NCBI GenBank assembly: GCA_022841325.1 | Contig: JALHRS010000009.1 | Location: 1-64,000 of the forward strand | Length of the DNA stretch: 64,000 nt | From: Lysobacterales bacterium | GTDB taxonomy: Bacteria; Pseudomonadota; Gammaproteobacteria; Xanthomonadales; SZUA-5 | Direction of reading: 5' to 3' | Part shown: positions 26,423-35,089 of the stretch, piece by piece | How positions within the stretch are numbered: the stretch's first letter is position 1 | Layout: the number at the start of each line of letters is the position of its first letter | Position numbers and translations under genes: made by a program | The notes under the pieces: generated by a model | The model's input: only the letters and a program-made list of their open reading frames with translations | Databases searched by the model: none | What the model was told of the DNA's origin: nothing

Positions 26423-27907
26423 TCATTCGCGCCAGAACGCCGGTGCCAGCAACACCAGCACGGTGAGCACTTCCAGGCGCCCGAGCAGCATCGCCAGCGA
26501 GCACAGCCAGACGGCTGCATCGTTGAGTTCGGCGACGGTAACGGTGGCCTTGCCCAGCGCCGGTCCGACGTTGTTCATGCACGAGGCGATGATCGAGAAG
26601 GCGGTGACCGGATCCTCCCCGGTGGCGGTGACGGCCAGCGACAGCGTGACGTAGCTGAGGAAATAGACAGTCACAAAGCCGGCGATGGCGGCCAGGATCG
26701 GCTCATCGATGACGTGGTTTCCGACCTTGACCATGAACTGCCCGCGGGGATGAATGACCCGCATCAGTTCACGCTTGGCCAGCCGCACGATGATCATGGT
26801 GCGGATGGTCTTCAATCCGCTGGCGGTGGACCCGGCACAGGCGCCGATGAAGGTGATCATCATGATGAAGGAAGGCAGGAAGCCGGGCCAGTGCGAAAAG
26901 CCCGTGGTGGTGAATCCGGTCGAGGTGAACATCGACACCACATGGAAGATGGCGTGGCGCAGGTGCTCGATGAAGGGGCCGTAGACATGCTGCGACAGCA
27001 GTCCGGCGCAGACGATGGTCACGCAGCCACCGACGATCCACAGATAGGTGCGGAACTCCGGATCCTGGCCGTAGGCGGTGAAGCTACCGCGATTCCAGGC
27101 CAGGAAATGCAGCGCGAAATTGGTGCCACCCATGAGCATGAAGAACACGGCGATGGATTCGATCAGCGGACTGTTGAAGGCGCCGATGCTGGCATCGTAG
27201 TTGGCAAAGCCGCCCGTGGCGATAGTGGCGAAGGCATGGGTCACGGCATCGAACCAGTTCATGCCGGCCAGCCAGTAGGAGACCGCGCACAGCGCATTCA
27301 GACCGCAGTAGATCAGCCACAGCGCCGCCGCCGTCTGCTGGATGCGGGGCGTCAGCTTGGAGTCCTTGTTGGGGCCACTGGTTTCACCCTTGGTCAGTTG
27401 CGCACCGCCGACCCGCAGCGTCGGCAGAATGGCCACCGCCAGCACCACGATGCCCATGCCGCCGAGGAAGTGCAGCGATTGCCGGTACAACAGCACGCTG
27501 CGGGGCAGGTGTTCGATGCCGATGATGGTCGTGGCACCGGTGGTGGTCAGGCCCGACACCACCTCGAAGAAGGCGTCGGTGTAGCTCAGATAGGGTGGCC
27601 CCAGAATCAGCGGCAGCGGTGTCAGCAATGCAGCAATCAACCAGACCGCCGTGGTCACCAGAAAGCCGTCGCGCAGGCGCAGTTCGGCGCGCTTGCCGCG
27701 GGTCATCAGGATCAGGCCGCCACCCAGCCCCAACATCAAGCCGAGCACTTCGAGGAAGTAGGCCGAGGTGTGGTCCCCATCCCAGAAGGCCAGCAGGATC
27801 GACGGTATCAGCGTCAGCGCCACGATCAGCTGGACATTGCCGATCGCCCGCAAGGCAGTGGCGACGCGGGCCGCGCTGTTCTGGCCGCGCTCTACGCTGG
27901 CTCTCAT
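26423..27907 (-). CDS. trkH: Trk potassium uptake protein, TrkH (upstream copy)
   Basis: 494 residues, paralogous to the next gene throughout. Pore loops are SGLTTTGATTI, ATIATGGFANYD, SMFTSTGFTTTGF and SCMNNVGPALG; the third (SMFTSTGF) departs most from the usual TTTG pattern but keeps the glycine. The ATG overlaps the stop of trkA (ATGA), which shows translational coupling. Two TrkH channels after one TrkA suggest subunits with different affinity or ion preference, or mixed use of one regulator; this is inference. Confidence 0.95.
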   Translation of the reverse strand: MRASVERGQNSAARVATALRAIGNVQLIVALTLIPSILLAFWDGDHTSAYFLEVLGLMLGLGGGLILMTRGKRAELRLRDGFLVTTAVWLIAALLTPLPLILGPPYLSYTDAFFEVVSGLTTTGATTIIGIEHLPRSVLLYRQSLHFLGGMGIVVLAVAILPTLRVGGAQLTKGETSGPNKDSKLTPRIQQTAAALWLIYCGLNALCAVSYWLAGMNWFDAVTHAFATIATGGFANYDASIGAFNSPLIESIAVFFMLMGGTNFALHFLAWNRGSFTAYGQDPEFRTYLWIVGGCVTIVCAGLLSQHVYGPFIEHLRHAIFHVVSMFTSTGFTTTGFSHWPGFLPSFIMMITFIGACAGSTASGLKTIRTMIIVRLAKRELMRVIHPRGQFMVKVGNHVIDEPILAAIAGFVTVYFLSYVTLSLAVTATGEDPVTAFSIIASCMNNVGPALGKATVTVAELNDAAVWLCSLAMLLGRLEVLTVLVLLAPAFWRE

Positions 27908-29280
27908 ACACTCAAGGCGCCAGCGCGGAACAGCAGCTCCACCTGACGCACGCTGCGCTTCTCGCCGACAAACAGGATGACGTGGTCGTCGCTCTCGATC
28001 ACCGTGTCGTGATGGGCGGCCAGTACGCGGTCACCGCGAACGATGCCGACAATGACCGCACCCTTGGGCAGCGGAATATTCTCGATGGCCTGGCCGATCA
28101 CCCGCGAGCTGGAGGAATTGCCCACGGCCACGGCTTCCAGCGCCTCGGTGGTGCCGCCGCGCAGCGAGTGCACGCGCACCAGATTGCCCTGACGCACGAA
28201 GGACAGCAGTGCCCCCAGCGTGATCTGCTGCGGCGAGACCGCGGTGTCGATCATGCCGCTCTCGACCAGATCGGCGTAGGCCGGCCGGTTGATCAGCGAA
28301 ATCACCCGGCGCGCGCCCAGGCGCTTGGCCAGCATCGCCGAGAGGATGTTGGCTTCGTCGTCATTGGTCAGCGCGCAGAACACATCGGTCTGATCGATGT
28401 TCTCTTCGCGCAGCAGATCCTCGTCGGCGCAGTCGCCGGTGAGCACGATGGCGTTCTCCAGCGCCTCGGCGATGGCGCGCGAGCGCTCGCGGCCGCGCTC
28501 GATCACCTTGACGCTGTAGCGCGATTCCAGTTGCCGCGCCAGATCCAGACCGATATTGCCGCCGCCGGCCAGGATCACCCGCCGCGCCGGGCGCTCGATG
28601 CGGTGGAACTCGGCCATCATCGCCCGGATGCTCTTCTTTTCGGCCAGGAAGAAGACTTCGTCGCCGAGTTCGATGACGGTGTCGCCTTCGGGTGGAATCG
28701 AACGCTTGTTGCGGAAGATCGCGGCGATGCGCACCGGACTGCCGGCCGGCATGTGCATCGACAGGTCGCGGATCTGATGGCCGACCAGCGCGCCGTCGCT
28801 GTCGGCACGGATGGCCACCAGCTGGGCACGACCGCCGGCGAAATCCAGCACCTGCAGCGAACCCGGGTACTCGATCAGGCGCTCGATGTAGTCGCAGACT
28901 CGCTGTGAGGGGCTGATCAGGTGGTCGATGGAGACATGCCCGCGGCTGAACAACTCCAGATGCTTGAGATACTCCAGCGAGCGTACCCGGGCGATCTTCA
29001 TCGGCGTGCGATACAGCGTTGCCGCCACCTCACAGGCGATCATGTTGACCTCGTCCGAGGAGGTCACCGCCACCAGCACATCGGCATCTTCAGCTCCGGC
29101 CCGCGCCAGCACACTGGGATGGGCGGCAAATCCGGCCACCACCCGCAGGTCGATCTTTTCCGACAGCTCACGCAACTTCTCGGTGTCGGTATCGACCACC
29201 GTGATGTCGTTGTTCTCCCGCGCCAGGGCGGCAGCCACGGAGGTGCCGACCTGGCCGGCACCGAGGATGAGGATGTTCAT
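27904..29280 (-). CDS. trkA: Trk system regulatory protein TrkA
   Basis: 458 residues with two RCK units. Each has a Rossmann NAD(H)-binding core: MNILILGAGQVGTSVAAALA at the N-terminus, then RVILAGGGNIGLDLARQLES at about 235, with TrkA-C domains after each. It is a cytoplasmic ring that gates TrkH in response to nucleotides. The start MNILILGAG is the conserved N-terminus of the family; extra sequence upstream reads through GGGGCAC repeats and is rejected. Its stop overlaps the following trkH start. Confidence 0.96.
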   Translation of the reverse strand: MNILILGAGQVGTSVAAALARENNDITVVDTDTEKLRELSEKIDLRVVAGFAAHPSVLARAGAEDADVLVAVTSSDEVNMIACEVAATLYRTPMKIARVRSLEYLKHLELFSRGHVSIDHLISPSQRVCDYIERLIEYPGSLQVLDFAGGRAQLVAIRADSDGALVGHQIRDLSMHMPAGSPVRIAAIFRNKRSIPPEGDTVIELGDEVFFLAEKKSIRAMMAEFHRIERPARRVILAGGGNIGLDLARQLESRYSVKVIERGRERSRAIAEALENAIVLTGDCADEDLLREENIDQTDVFCALTNDDEANILSAMLAKRLGARRVISLINRPAYADLVESGMIDTAVSPQQITLGALLSFVRQGNLVRVHSLRGGTTEALEAVAVGNSSSSRVIGQAIENIPLPKGAVIVGIVRGDRVLAAHHDTVIESDDHVILFVGEKRSVRQVELLFRAGALSV

Positions 29281-29298
29281 CGGGCGCTCCGCGACGAG

Positions 29299-29328
29299 GG
29301 GGACGGGGCACGGGGCACGGGGCACGGG
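29299..29328. repeat. GGGGCAC heptads upstream of trkA
   Basis: Three to four GGGGCAC units with the G-rich strand on plus, hence C-rich in the sense of trkA (minus). They are inverted relative to the tract at 29409-29443, so the ntrX-trkA spacer is bracketed by complementary heptads. Confidence 0.85.
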
Positions 29329-29408
29329 CAGCGACGTGCAACCAGAGGTTTACTCGCCAAGGTTGGATGGAGGATGTCAACGCCTGGCGGTCGACGCGTG
29401 CGGCTTTT

Positions 29409-29443
29409 CCCGTGCCCCGTGCCCCGTGCCTCGTGCCCCGTCC
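29409..29443. repeat. GGGGCAC heptads directly after the ntrX stop
   Basis: Five 7-bp units (CCCGTGC on plus; GGGGCAC in the ntrX sense), with one unit changed to CTCGTGC. The tract begins two bases after the ntrX stop codon. With the inverted tract at 29299 it could form a long stem in a read-through ntrX-trkA transcript. Confidence 0.88.
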
Positions 29444-29445
29444 CA

Positions 29446-30816
29446 TCAATCCCCATCTTTCAACTCCACGCCCAGTGCCCGCAGCTTGCGATAGAGGTGG
29501 GTGCGTTCCAGGCCCACTGCCTTGGCCAGGCGGCCGACGCTGCCACCCGCCAGGCGCAGCTGATGGACCAGGTACTCGCGTTCGAACTGCTCACGCGCTT
29601 CGCGCAGCGGCAGGCCGAGATCAATCTCCAGGCTGTTCTCGCTGCGGGCCCTGTCGGCGCGCAGCGGGCCGAGGGCAGCCTCGACTTCGGCCAGCTCGAT
29701 TTCATCACCCTGGCCCATGATCAGCAGTCGTTGCACCATGTTCGAGAGCTCGCGCACATTGCCGGGCCAGCTGTACTGGCGCATGCGGTTCTGCGCCGCC
29801 ACGTTGAAACGCCGGTAGGGCAACTGATCGCGATCGGCAAAGCTCTCGGCAAAATGCCGCAGCAGTTCCGGGATGTCCTCGGGGCGCTCGCGCAGCGGTG
29901 TCACCCGCATCGGCAGGATGCGCAGCTGGTACAGCAGGGCCTCGGCAAAACGGCCCTCGCTGACTTCGCGGGTCAGGTCCTTGCTGGTGCCGCTGACGAT
30001 CCGCGCCTGCAGCGGCACCAGGTCCTGTCCGCCGACGCGGGTGAACTGGCGCGCCGCCAGCGCTGCGGCCAGCCGCGACTGCAGTTCGCCGCCCAGCACC
30101 GCCACTTCGTCCAGAAACAGCGTGCCACCCTGGGCCTGCTCGATCAGTCCGTAGTGCAGCTCGCCGCCCTCCTCGAAGCCGAACAGATCGCGGGCGGCAT
30201 CGGGCTTGATCAGGGCGCCGCCACTGACCACGACAAAAGGCCGGTCGCGGCGATTGGAGCGTTCGTGCAGGAAGCGCGCCAGCACCTGCTTGCCGCTGCC
30301 GGGTTCGCCTTCCAGCAGCACGCAGGCATCGGTTTGCGCGGCGCGCTCGATCTGCGCCCGCAGCTCGACCATGGCCTTGCTGGAGCCAATCGGCTCCGGG
30401 GTTTCCGGCAAACGTCGACGCAGACCCTCGTTTTCCTGCACCAGACGATGGGCTTCCAGCGCACGTTCGACGGTCAGCAGCAGCTTGGCCAGCGAGATCG
30501 GCTTCTCGATGAAATCGTAGGCACCCAGGCGGGTGGCCTCGACGGCGGTTTCGATGGTGCCGTGGCCGCTCATCATCACCACCGGCATCGGCGGGCGCCC
30601 GTCCTGGCTCCATTCCCGCAGCAGACTGATGCCGTCGGTGTCCGGCATCCACACATCCAGCAACACCAGATCCGGTCGCCGGGTACGCAAGGCGGCACGC
30701 GCCGCCGCAGCGCCATCAGCTATCTCGACCTGGTAGCCCTCGTCGACCAGAATCTCCTGAACCAGTGAGCGGATGTCGGGCTCATCGTCTACGATCAGTA
30801 TCTGATTGCTTGCCAT
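29446..30816 (-). CDS. ntrX: NtrX-type response regulator with AAA+ domain
   Basis: 456 residues: receiver domain (MASNQILIVDDEPDIRSLVQ, phosphoacceptor D54 in LVLLDVWMPDTDG), AAA+ domain (Walker A GEPGSGKQ at 170-177, Walker B GTLFLDEV at 231-238) and a Fis-type HTH (VGRLAKAVGLERTHLYRKLR). Where sigma-54 activators have GAFTGA, this protein has EGGELHYG (216-223), so contact with sigma-54 is doubtful. NtrX usually works with the sensor kinase NtrY, but no ntrY is adjacent: upstream is a divergent cytochrome gene. Followed by trkA, as in many Proteobacteria. Confidence 0.88.
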   Translation of the reverse strand: MASNQILIVDDEPDIRSLVQEILVDEGYQVEIADGAAAARAALRTRRPDLVLLDVWMPDTDGISLLREWSQDGRPPMPVVMMSGHGTIETAVEATRLGAYDFIEKPISLAKLLLTVERALEAHRLVQENEGLRRRLPETPEPIGSSKAMVELRAQIERAAQTDACVLLEGEPGSGKQVLARFLHERSNRRDRPFVVVSGGALIKPDAARDLFGFEEGGELHYGLIEQAQGGTLFLDEVAVLGGELQSRLAAALAARQFTRVGGQDLVPLQARIVSGTSKDLTREVSEGRFAEALLYQLRILPMRVTPLRERPEDIPELLRHFAESFADRDQLPYRRFNVAAQNRMRQYSWPGNVRELSNMVQRLLIMGQGDEIELAEVEAALGPLRADRARSENSLEIDLGLPLREAREQFEREYLVHQLRLAGGSVGRLAKAVGLERTHLYRKLRALGVELKDGD

Positions 30817-31007
30817 GGGCCGATTTGAAAGGGTCGAAGACTCGAAGAATAGGCTCTTCGCGTCCAGTCTCATACCGGAGCCTCCCGGCGCCCCCCGCAC
30901 AACATCAGCGCTGACGGGCTGCGCAGCAGCGCGTCGACTCGTATACTCGGCGGTCTTGGCCGGCGGCTGCCGCGCCTGAATCATCGGTTCCCAAGAGGTT
31001 GAAATCC

Positions 31008-31577
31008 GTGACCAAGTACGATGCGGTCTTCCTGAAGCACTTCGCGCAGCTGATTCTGGGCCTGATGGCCTTTGCCCTGCTGCTGATCATTCTGGCGCAC
31101 ATCATCAACGACCGCTTCTACGGCTACAGCGCTGCCGAATCCGGCACACCGATGGAAGAGCTCAATTCGATCCAGCGCGAGCGCGTCGCGGCACAGCGGG
31201 CCGCGGTCGAAGCCCGTCTGGCCCCTGCCGGTGGCGTCAATGCTGGCGAAACCGGGCGCGCCGCGATCCTCGCCGCAGAGGAAGAAGCCCGCAAGGCCAT
31301 GGCCGGCAAGGTCGCCTACGGCGGCACACTGGACGGTTCGGTGATCTACCAGAATCTCTGCAGTGCCTGCCATCAGAACGGCGCTGCCGGTGCTCCGCAA
31401 CCCACCAAGGAAGCCTGGGCGCCGCGCATCGCCCAGGGCCTGGACACCCTGGTCAAGCATGCCATCGAAGGCTATCAGGGCCAGGCCGGCATCATGCCGG
31501 CACGCGGTGGCAACGCCGCGCTGACGGATGAGCAGGTGCGGGCCTCGGTCGAATACATGGTCAACAAGTATCAATAG
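31008..31577 (+). CDS. Membrane-anchored cytochrome c5 family protein
   Basis: 189 residues from a GTG start (VTKYDAVFLKHF), preceded at a suitable distance by AAGAGG; a TTG at 30999 overlaps that site and is less likely. One N-terminal membrane helix (about 12-35) is followed by a charged helical linker (about 50-105) and a monoheme domain with CSACH (118-122) in YQNLCSACHQNGAAGAPQP. The likely distal Met is in GIMPARGG. The family carries electrons in the periplasm. It is divergent from ntrX. Confidence 0.88.
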   Translation: MTKYDAVFLKHFAQLILGLMAFALLLIILAHIINDRFYGYSAAESGTPMEELNSIQRERVAAQRAAVEARLAPAGGVNAGETGRAAILAAEEEARKAMAGKVAYGGTLDGSVIYQNLCSACHQNGAAGAPQPTKEAWAPRIAQGLDTLVKHAIEGYQGQAGIMPARGGNAALTDEQVRASVEYMVNKYQ

Positions 31578-31602
31578 GTCGCGTCACCGACCTGTTGCTG
31601 TC

Positions 31603-31630
31603 GACGCCGCCTCCGGGCGGCGTCTTGCTC
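31603..31630 (+). terminator. Intrinsic-type hairpin after the cytochrome gene
   Basis: GACGCCGCC (31603-31611) pairs with GGCGGCGTC (31616-31624) across TCCG and is followed by TTGCTCT. It sits 26 bases after the cytochrome stop. The trailing T content is weak, so partial read-through into the nuclease gene is possible. Confidence 0.6.
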
Positions 31631-31644
31631 TGCGGGGAATCAAC

Positions 31645-33561
31645 ATGCGTAATGCAGCTTGGCTATGGCTACCGTTGACGTTGGCGTTGAGCGCCTGCGA
31701 CCGGGATGGCTCCCTGCTGGGCACGGGAAGCGGCAGCACCGCCAGCAATGTCTGCGGCGCGCCCGCCGACCTGATCTCCTCGGTGCAGGGCAGTTCCGAA
31801 TCCAGCCCGATCGTGGGCCAGCTGGCCACGATTGAAGCGGTGGTCATCGCCGACGCCATCGATGGTCTGGGCGGGGTTTTCGTGCAGGAACAGCAAGCCG
31901 ATCGCGATGGCGACCCGATGACCAGCGAGGGCTTGTTCGTGCAGGTGGACGGAGCCAAGCCCAAGATCGGGCGCGGCGACGTGGTTCGTGTCAGTGGTCG
32001 GGTCGCGGAACTGGGCGAAGGAGGCGGGACGCTGACGGCACTGGTGGAGCTGAGCTCGCTGCAGTTCTGCGAAACTGTCGACGAGCTGCCGCAGGCCTCC
32101 TTGATCGAGGAAGCCCCGTTGACCGTGGGCGACTGGGAGGCACTGGAATCCATGGGCGTGATCATCGAGCCCACGGCGACCGTGCTCGACAACAGCGCTC
32201 TGCTGTCACGCGGCGAACTGGCTATCGGCCTGCTCGGTCGCCAGTGGATGCCGACCGAACGCTTTGCGCCCGGCGCCGAAGCCCGCGCCCTGGCCGACGA
32301 CAATGCCCGCGCCCGCCTGCTGCTGGACGACACCAGCATCGCCAACAAGACCCCGGAGCGGATCGCCTACCTGCCGAGCGCCCCCAGCGTCGATGCCACC
32401 TACCGGGTCGGCTCGGAAGTGCGCAATCTGGTGGGCGTGCTCGATCAGCGCCTGGGCAGCTACCGGCTGCATCCTTCCGAACGCATCGAGGTGGACCATG
32501 CCCCGCGCCCCGAAGGCACGCCGGAGTTGCCCGCGGGTGTGCGCGTGGCCAGCTTCAATGTACTGAACTTCTTCAATGGCGATGGCAAGGGCGGCGGCTT
32601 CCCGACCGAGCGCGGGGCCTCCAGCGCCGACGAACTGGACCGCCAGCGCGCCAAGATCCTGAGCGCGCTGAAAGCTCTGGATGCCGATGTCTACGTACTG
32701 CTCGAACTGGAAAACGATGGCTACGACAAGCGTTCGGCCATTGAGGAACTGACCTTTCGCCTGAACCAGGCCCGCGGTAGACGATCGGAATATGACTATG
32801 TGCGCGCGCCGACCGAGCGCCTGGGCGCCGATCAGATCAGCGTCGGCATGCTCTACCGCACCCGCAAGCTGCGCCTGGCCGGAGCGGCAGCCAGTCTCGG
32901 TGATCCACCCTTCGATGAGCTCCACCGGGTGCCGCTGGCGCAGACCTTCGACGACATCAAGACCGACGCCCGCTTCACCGTGATCGCCAATCACTGGAAG
33001 AGCAAGGGCGGCTGTCCACCGGCGGATCCCGCCAACCAGGCCCAGCGCGATGGACAGGGCTGCTGGAATGGGGCCCGCATCGAGGCCGCACGGGGCCTGC
33101 TGACCTGGCTGCAGACCGATCCCACCGGCAGCGGCGACAGCGATTTCCTGATCGTGGGTGACCTCAACAGCTACTCGCAGGAAGACCCGATCCGGCTGCT
33201 GACCCAGGCAGGCTACGTCAATCTGGGACAGCGCTCAGGCCAGCCCGAATACAGCTATGTGTTCCAGGGCCAATCGGGCAGTCTGGATCACGCGCTCGCC
33301 AGTCCCAGTCTGGCGCCGCAGATGCTGGCCAGCGCCGTCTGGCACATCAACGCCGATGAAATGCCCGACTTCGACTACAACCGGGAGGGCCGCACCAAGG
33401 CCCTGGACGCACGCATGTTCCGCTCCAGCCCCTTCCGCTCCTCCGATCACGATCCGCTGATCGTCAGCTTCGAGCTGGACCCGCCGGCACCGGAACCGGA
33501 AGTGGTGCCGGAGGCGGTGCCCGAGGTGGTGCCCGAGGATGGCGCCGCCGCGGGTGGGTAG
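31645..33561 (+). CDS. Lipoprotein extracellular nuclease (ExeM/NucH type)
   Basis: 638 residues from MRNAAWLWLPLTLALSAC, a lipoprotein signal with Cys18, after GGGGA. An OB-fold-like N-terminal region (about 60-310) precedes an endonuclease/exonuclease/phosphatase domain (about 325-615): VASFNVLNFFNGDGKGGG, LLELENDGYDKRSA, VIANHWKSKGGC, FLIVGDLNSYSQEDP and SDHDPLIVSF carry the Asn, Glu, His and Asp residues of the active site. It should cleave DNA at the cell surface for nutrient use or biofilm turnover. The C-terminus is an acidic Pro/Val tail (EPEVVPEAVPEVVPEDG). A large heptad array starts eight bases after the stop. Confidence 0.9.
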   Translation: MRNAAWLWLPLTLALSACDRDGSLLGTGSGSTASNVCGAPADLISSVQGSSESSPIVGQLATIEAVVIADAIDGLGGVFVQEQQADRDGDPMTSEGLFVQVDGAKPKIGRGDVVRVSGRVAELGEGGGTLTALVELSSLQFCETVDELPQASLIEEAPLTVGDWEALESMGVIIEPTATVLDNSALLSRGELAIGLLGRQWMPTERFAPGAEARALADDNARARLLLDDTSIANKTPERIAYLPSAPSVDATYRVGSEVRNLVGVLDQRLGSYRLHPSERIEVDHAPRPEGTPELPAGVRVASFNVLNFFNGDGKGGGFPTERGASSADELDRQRAKILSALKALDADVYVLLELENDGYDKRSAIEELTFRLNQARGRRSEYDYVRAPTERLGADQISVGMLYRTRKLRLAGAAASLGDPPFDELHRVPLAQTFDDIKTDARFTVIANHWKSKGGCPPADPANQAQRDGQGCWNGARIEAARGLLTWLQTDPTGSGDSDFLIVGDLNSYSQEDPIRLLTQAGYVNLGQRSGQPEYSYVFQGQSGSLDHALASPSLAPQMLASAVWHINADEMPDFDYNREGRTKALDARMFRSSPFRSSDHDPLIVSFELDPPAPEPEVVPEAVPEVVPEDGAAAGG

Positions 33562-33568
33562 GGTTTCT

Positions 33569-33736
33569 GGTTGTCGGTTGTCGGTTGTCGGTTGTCGGTT
33601 GTCGGTTGTCGGTTGTCGGTTGTCGGTTGTTGGTTGTTGGTTGTTGGTTGTGGGTTGTGGGTTGTGGGTTGTGGGTTGTGGGTTGTGGGTTGTGGGTTGT
33701 GGGTTGTGGGTTGTGGGTTGTCGGTTGTCGGTTGTC
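33569..33736. repeat. 24-unit heptad array (GGTTGTC/T/G) after the nuclease gene
   Basis: Exactly 24 seven-base units in homogeneous blocks: GGTTGTC x8, GGTTGTT x3, GGTTGTG x10, GGTTGTC x3. The G-rich strand is the nuclease sense strand. The GGTTGTG block creates ten successive GGG runs with TTGT loops, a strong quadruplex motif. The array begins eight bases after the stop codon. Frames that read through it give artefactual Pro/Thr/Gln-rich or Val/Gly/Cys-rich peptides. Confidence 0.97.
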
Positions 33737-33793
33737 GGAAAAAGCGGGTGGCGGTAGCCGGTGTCGGTGTCAGCAAAGGCCGCGCTCTGGTGG

Positions 33794-33813
33794 GTCCAGA
33801 CTTGTCTGGACGC
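33794..33813. repeat. Family B palindrome, single copy
   Basis: GTCCAGACTTGTCTGGAC followed by GC, an 8-bp perfect palindrome around TT. It is identical in core to the arms of the paired copies at 24497-24567 and 55427-55495. Confidence 0.8.
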
Positions 33814-33893
33814 TGTTTCGGGATGCGGCCGATTCCAGCGTCCTTGTGAACGACCTGTTTCATCCTGAAACTGCGCACGGGCCATGAACCCGC

Positions 33894-34029
33894 GGCGTCA
33901 TTGCGACCCCGGACTTGATCCGGGGGAAGCAATCCAGACATACAGCCGAAGAAGCACTGGATTGCTTCGTCGCTGCGCTCCTCGCAATGACGCATCAACA
34001 ACTTACGAATTGGGTTCATGGAGAGCCGC
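33894..34029. repeat. Family D repeat, copy 1 (CATTGCGA / GGATTGCTTCGTCGC)
   Basis: About 136 bases with internal inverted pairs: GTCATTGCGA against TCGCAATGAC, and GGAAGCAATCCAG against CTGGATTGCTTCG. It is repeated in the same orientation at 35090-35223 with the central part diverged but the ends conserved, including GGGTTCATGGAGAGCCGC. The two copies flank the rhomboid gene. Confidence 0.85.
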
Positions 34030-34150
34030 CTTGGAGGGCGCCGCGCCGCGGCGCCGCTCTTGGGCCTAAGGCAGGTCAAGAGCGGCCGCGCCGGCGCGCG
34101 TCCCTCCGCGCCAGCACGCTCCTGCAAACACCGACACCCGCTTTTTTCCG

Positions 34151-34185
34151 ACAACCCACAACCAACAACCAACAACCAACAACCG
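34151..34185. repeat. Inverted heptad tract (ACAACCN)5 before the rhomboid gene
   Basis: Five seven-base units (ACAACCC, then ACAACCA, last ACAACCG), the reverse complement of the GGTTGTN units at 33569. The C-rich strand is the sense strand of the rhomboid gene. Together the two tracts bracket the spacer. Confidence 0.88.
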
Positions 34186-34222
34186 CTCTTGCCTTCCCGC
34201 CAGCGGCCCCCACCATCGTGGG

Positions 34223-35044
34223 ATGGATATTCGTTCCCTGCCGGATGAGGCATACAGTGCCGATGCGCTCAAGCGCGATCGGCGGCGTTTTGAAACCGCC
34301 ATCTTCTGGGGCGCGGTGTTCGTGGCCCTGCTCTGGCTGGTCGCCATCGCCGAATGGGCGGCCGGGGTCAAGTTCACGGCGCTGGGGTTGGCGCCACGCG
34401 AGCCCCTGGGCCTGGTCGGCATACTCGGTGCGCCGCTGGTGCATGGCGGTGCCAGCCATCTGCTGGCCAACACCCTGCCGACCTTCGTGTTGATGGCGCT
34501 GGGCATGTATGCGGTGCCGCGGGCGACGATCAAGGCGCTGCCGTTGATCTGGATTCTGAGCGGCGCCATCGTCTGGATCTTCGGGCGCGAATCCCTGCAT
34601 ATCGGCGCCAGCGGCCTGACCCACGGACTGATGAGCTTTCTGTTCCTGCTGGGTGCGCTGCGCCGCGATCGGGTCACGCTGGCGATCTCGCTGGTGGTGT
34701 TCTTCCTCTACGGCTCGATGATCTACGGCTTCCTGCCGCGCGAGGCCGGCATCAGCTTCGAGTATCACGGTGCCGGCCTGATCGCCGGCGTACTGGCGGC
34801 GATTCTCTATCGCGGGCTCGATCCGCTGCCGCCGCAGCGTCGTTACAGCTGGGAAGAAGAGCCCGAAGACGAGTACGAGCCGGAGTCGCATCGGGTCGAC
34901 GATCCGCTGGAACCACCCTCACCGATCGATGTGGAGCCGATCTGGGACGGACCTGCACCGCCCAGACGCGGCGTGGTGCTGCAGTTTCCGCGGCGGCCGC
35001 AGGACGATCCTGACGAGCGCCCGCCGCCGCCGACCTTGCACTAG
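34223..35044 (+). CDS. Rhomboid family intramembrane serine protease
   Basis: 273 residues with six predicted membrane helices. The rhomboid signature is complete: VHGGASHLLANTLPT (His and Asn of the oxyanion site, N83), the catalytic GASG with Ser130 in HIGASGLTHGLMSFLF, and His182 in FEYHGAGLIAGV. Such enzymes cut within membrane helices. A soluble C-terminal tail (about 205-273) is acidic then Pro-rich and ends PPPPTLH; it is not part of the core fold. The gene is flanked by direct copies of the family D repeat and carries a G-rich tract just after its stop. Confidence 0.9.
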   Translation: MDIRSLPDEAYSADALKRDRRRFETAIFWGAVFVALLWLVAIAEWAAGVKFTALGLAPREPLGLVGILGAPLVHGGASHLLANTLPTFVLMALGMYAVPRATIKALPLIWILSGAIVWIFGRESLHIGASGLTHGLMSFLFLLGALRRDRVTLAISLVVFFLYGSMIYGFLPREAGISFEYHGAGLIAGVLAAILYRGLDPLPPQRRYSWEEEPEDEYEPESHRVDDPLEPPSPIDVEPIWDGPAPPRRGVVLQFPRRPQDDPDERPPPPTLH

Positions 35045-35051
35045 TCAGCAC

Positions 35052-35068
35052 GGGGCAGGGGGCAGGGG
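35052..35068. repeat. G-rich tract after the rhomboid stop
   Basis: GGGGCAGGGGGCAGGGG lies eight bases after the rhomboid stop codon on the sense strand. It is a degenerate relative of the GGGGCAC heptads and follows the same placement rule. Confidence 0.7.
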
Positions 35069-35089
35069 TTTACAGAGTCACCCCATCCC

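Larger units (their letters stand above)
33562..34222. other. Composite repeat spacer between nuclease and rhomboid genes
   Basis: 661 bases made almost wholly of repeats: the 24-unit heptad array, a family B palindrome (33794-33813), a family D element (33894-34029), a short CG-rich stretch, and a five-unit inverted heptad tract (34151-34185) 37 bases before the rhomboid start. No gene is present. Confidence 0.85.

Noticed and set aside
26405-27946. 513-residue plus-strand frame opposite trkH
   Set aside because: Antisense shadow of a ten-helix membrane protein; no recognisable domain.
33447-34253. Long open frames through the heptad arrays giving Pro/Thr/Asn/Gln-rich or Val/Gly/Cys-rich proteins (also near 24303-24471 and 55235-55599)
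   Set aside because: The 7-bp repeat is not a multiple of three, so all frames cycle through the same low-complexity peptide; no start site or domain supports translation.
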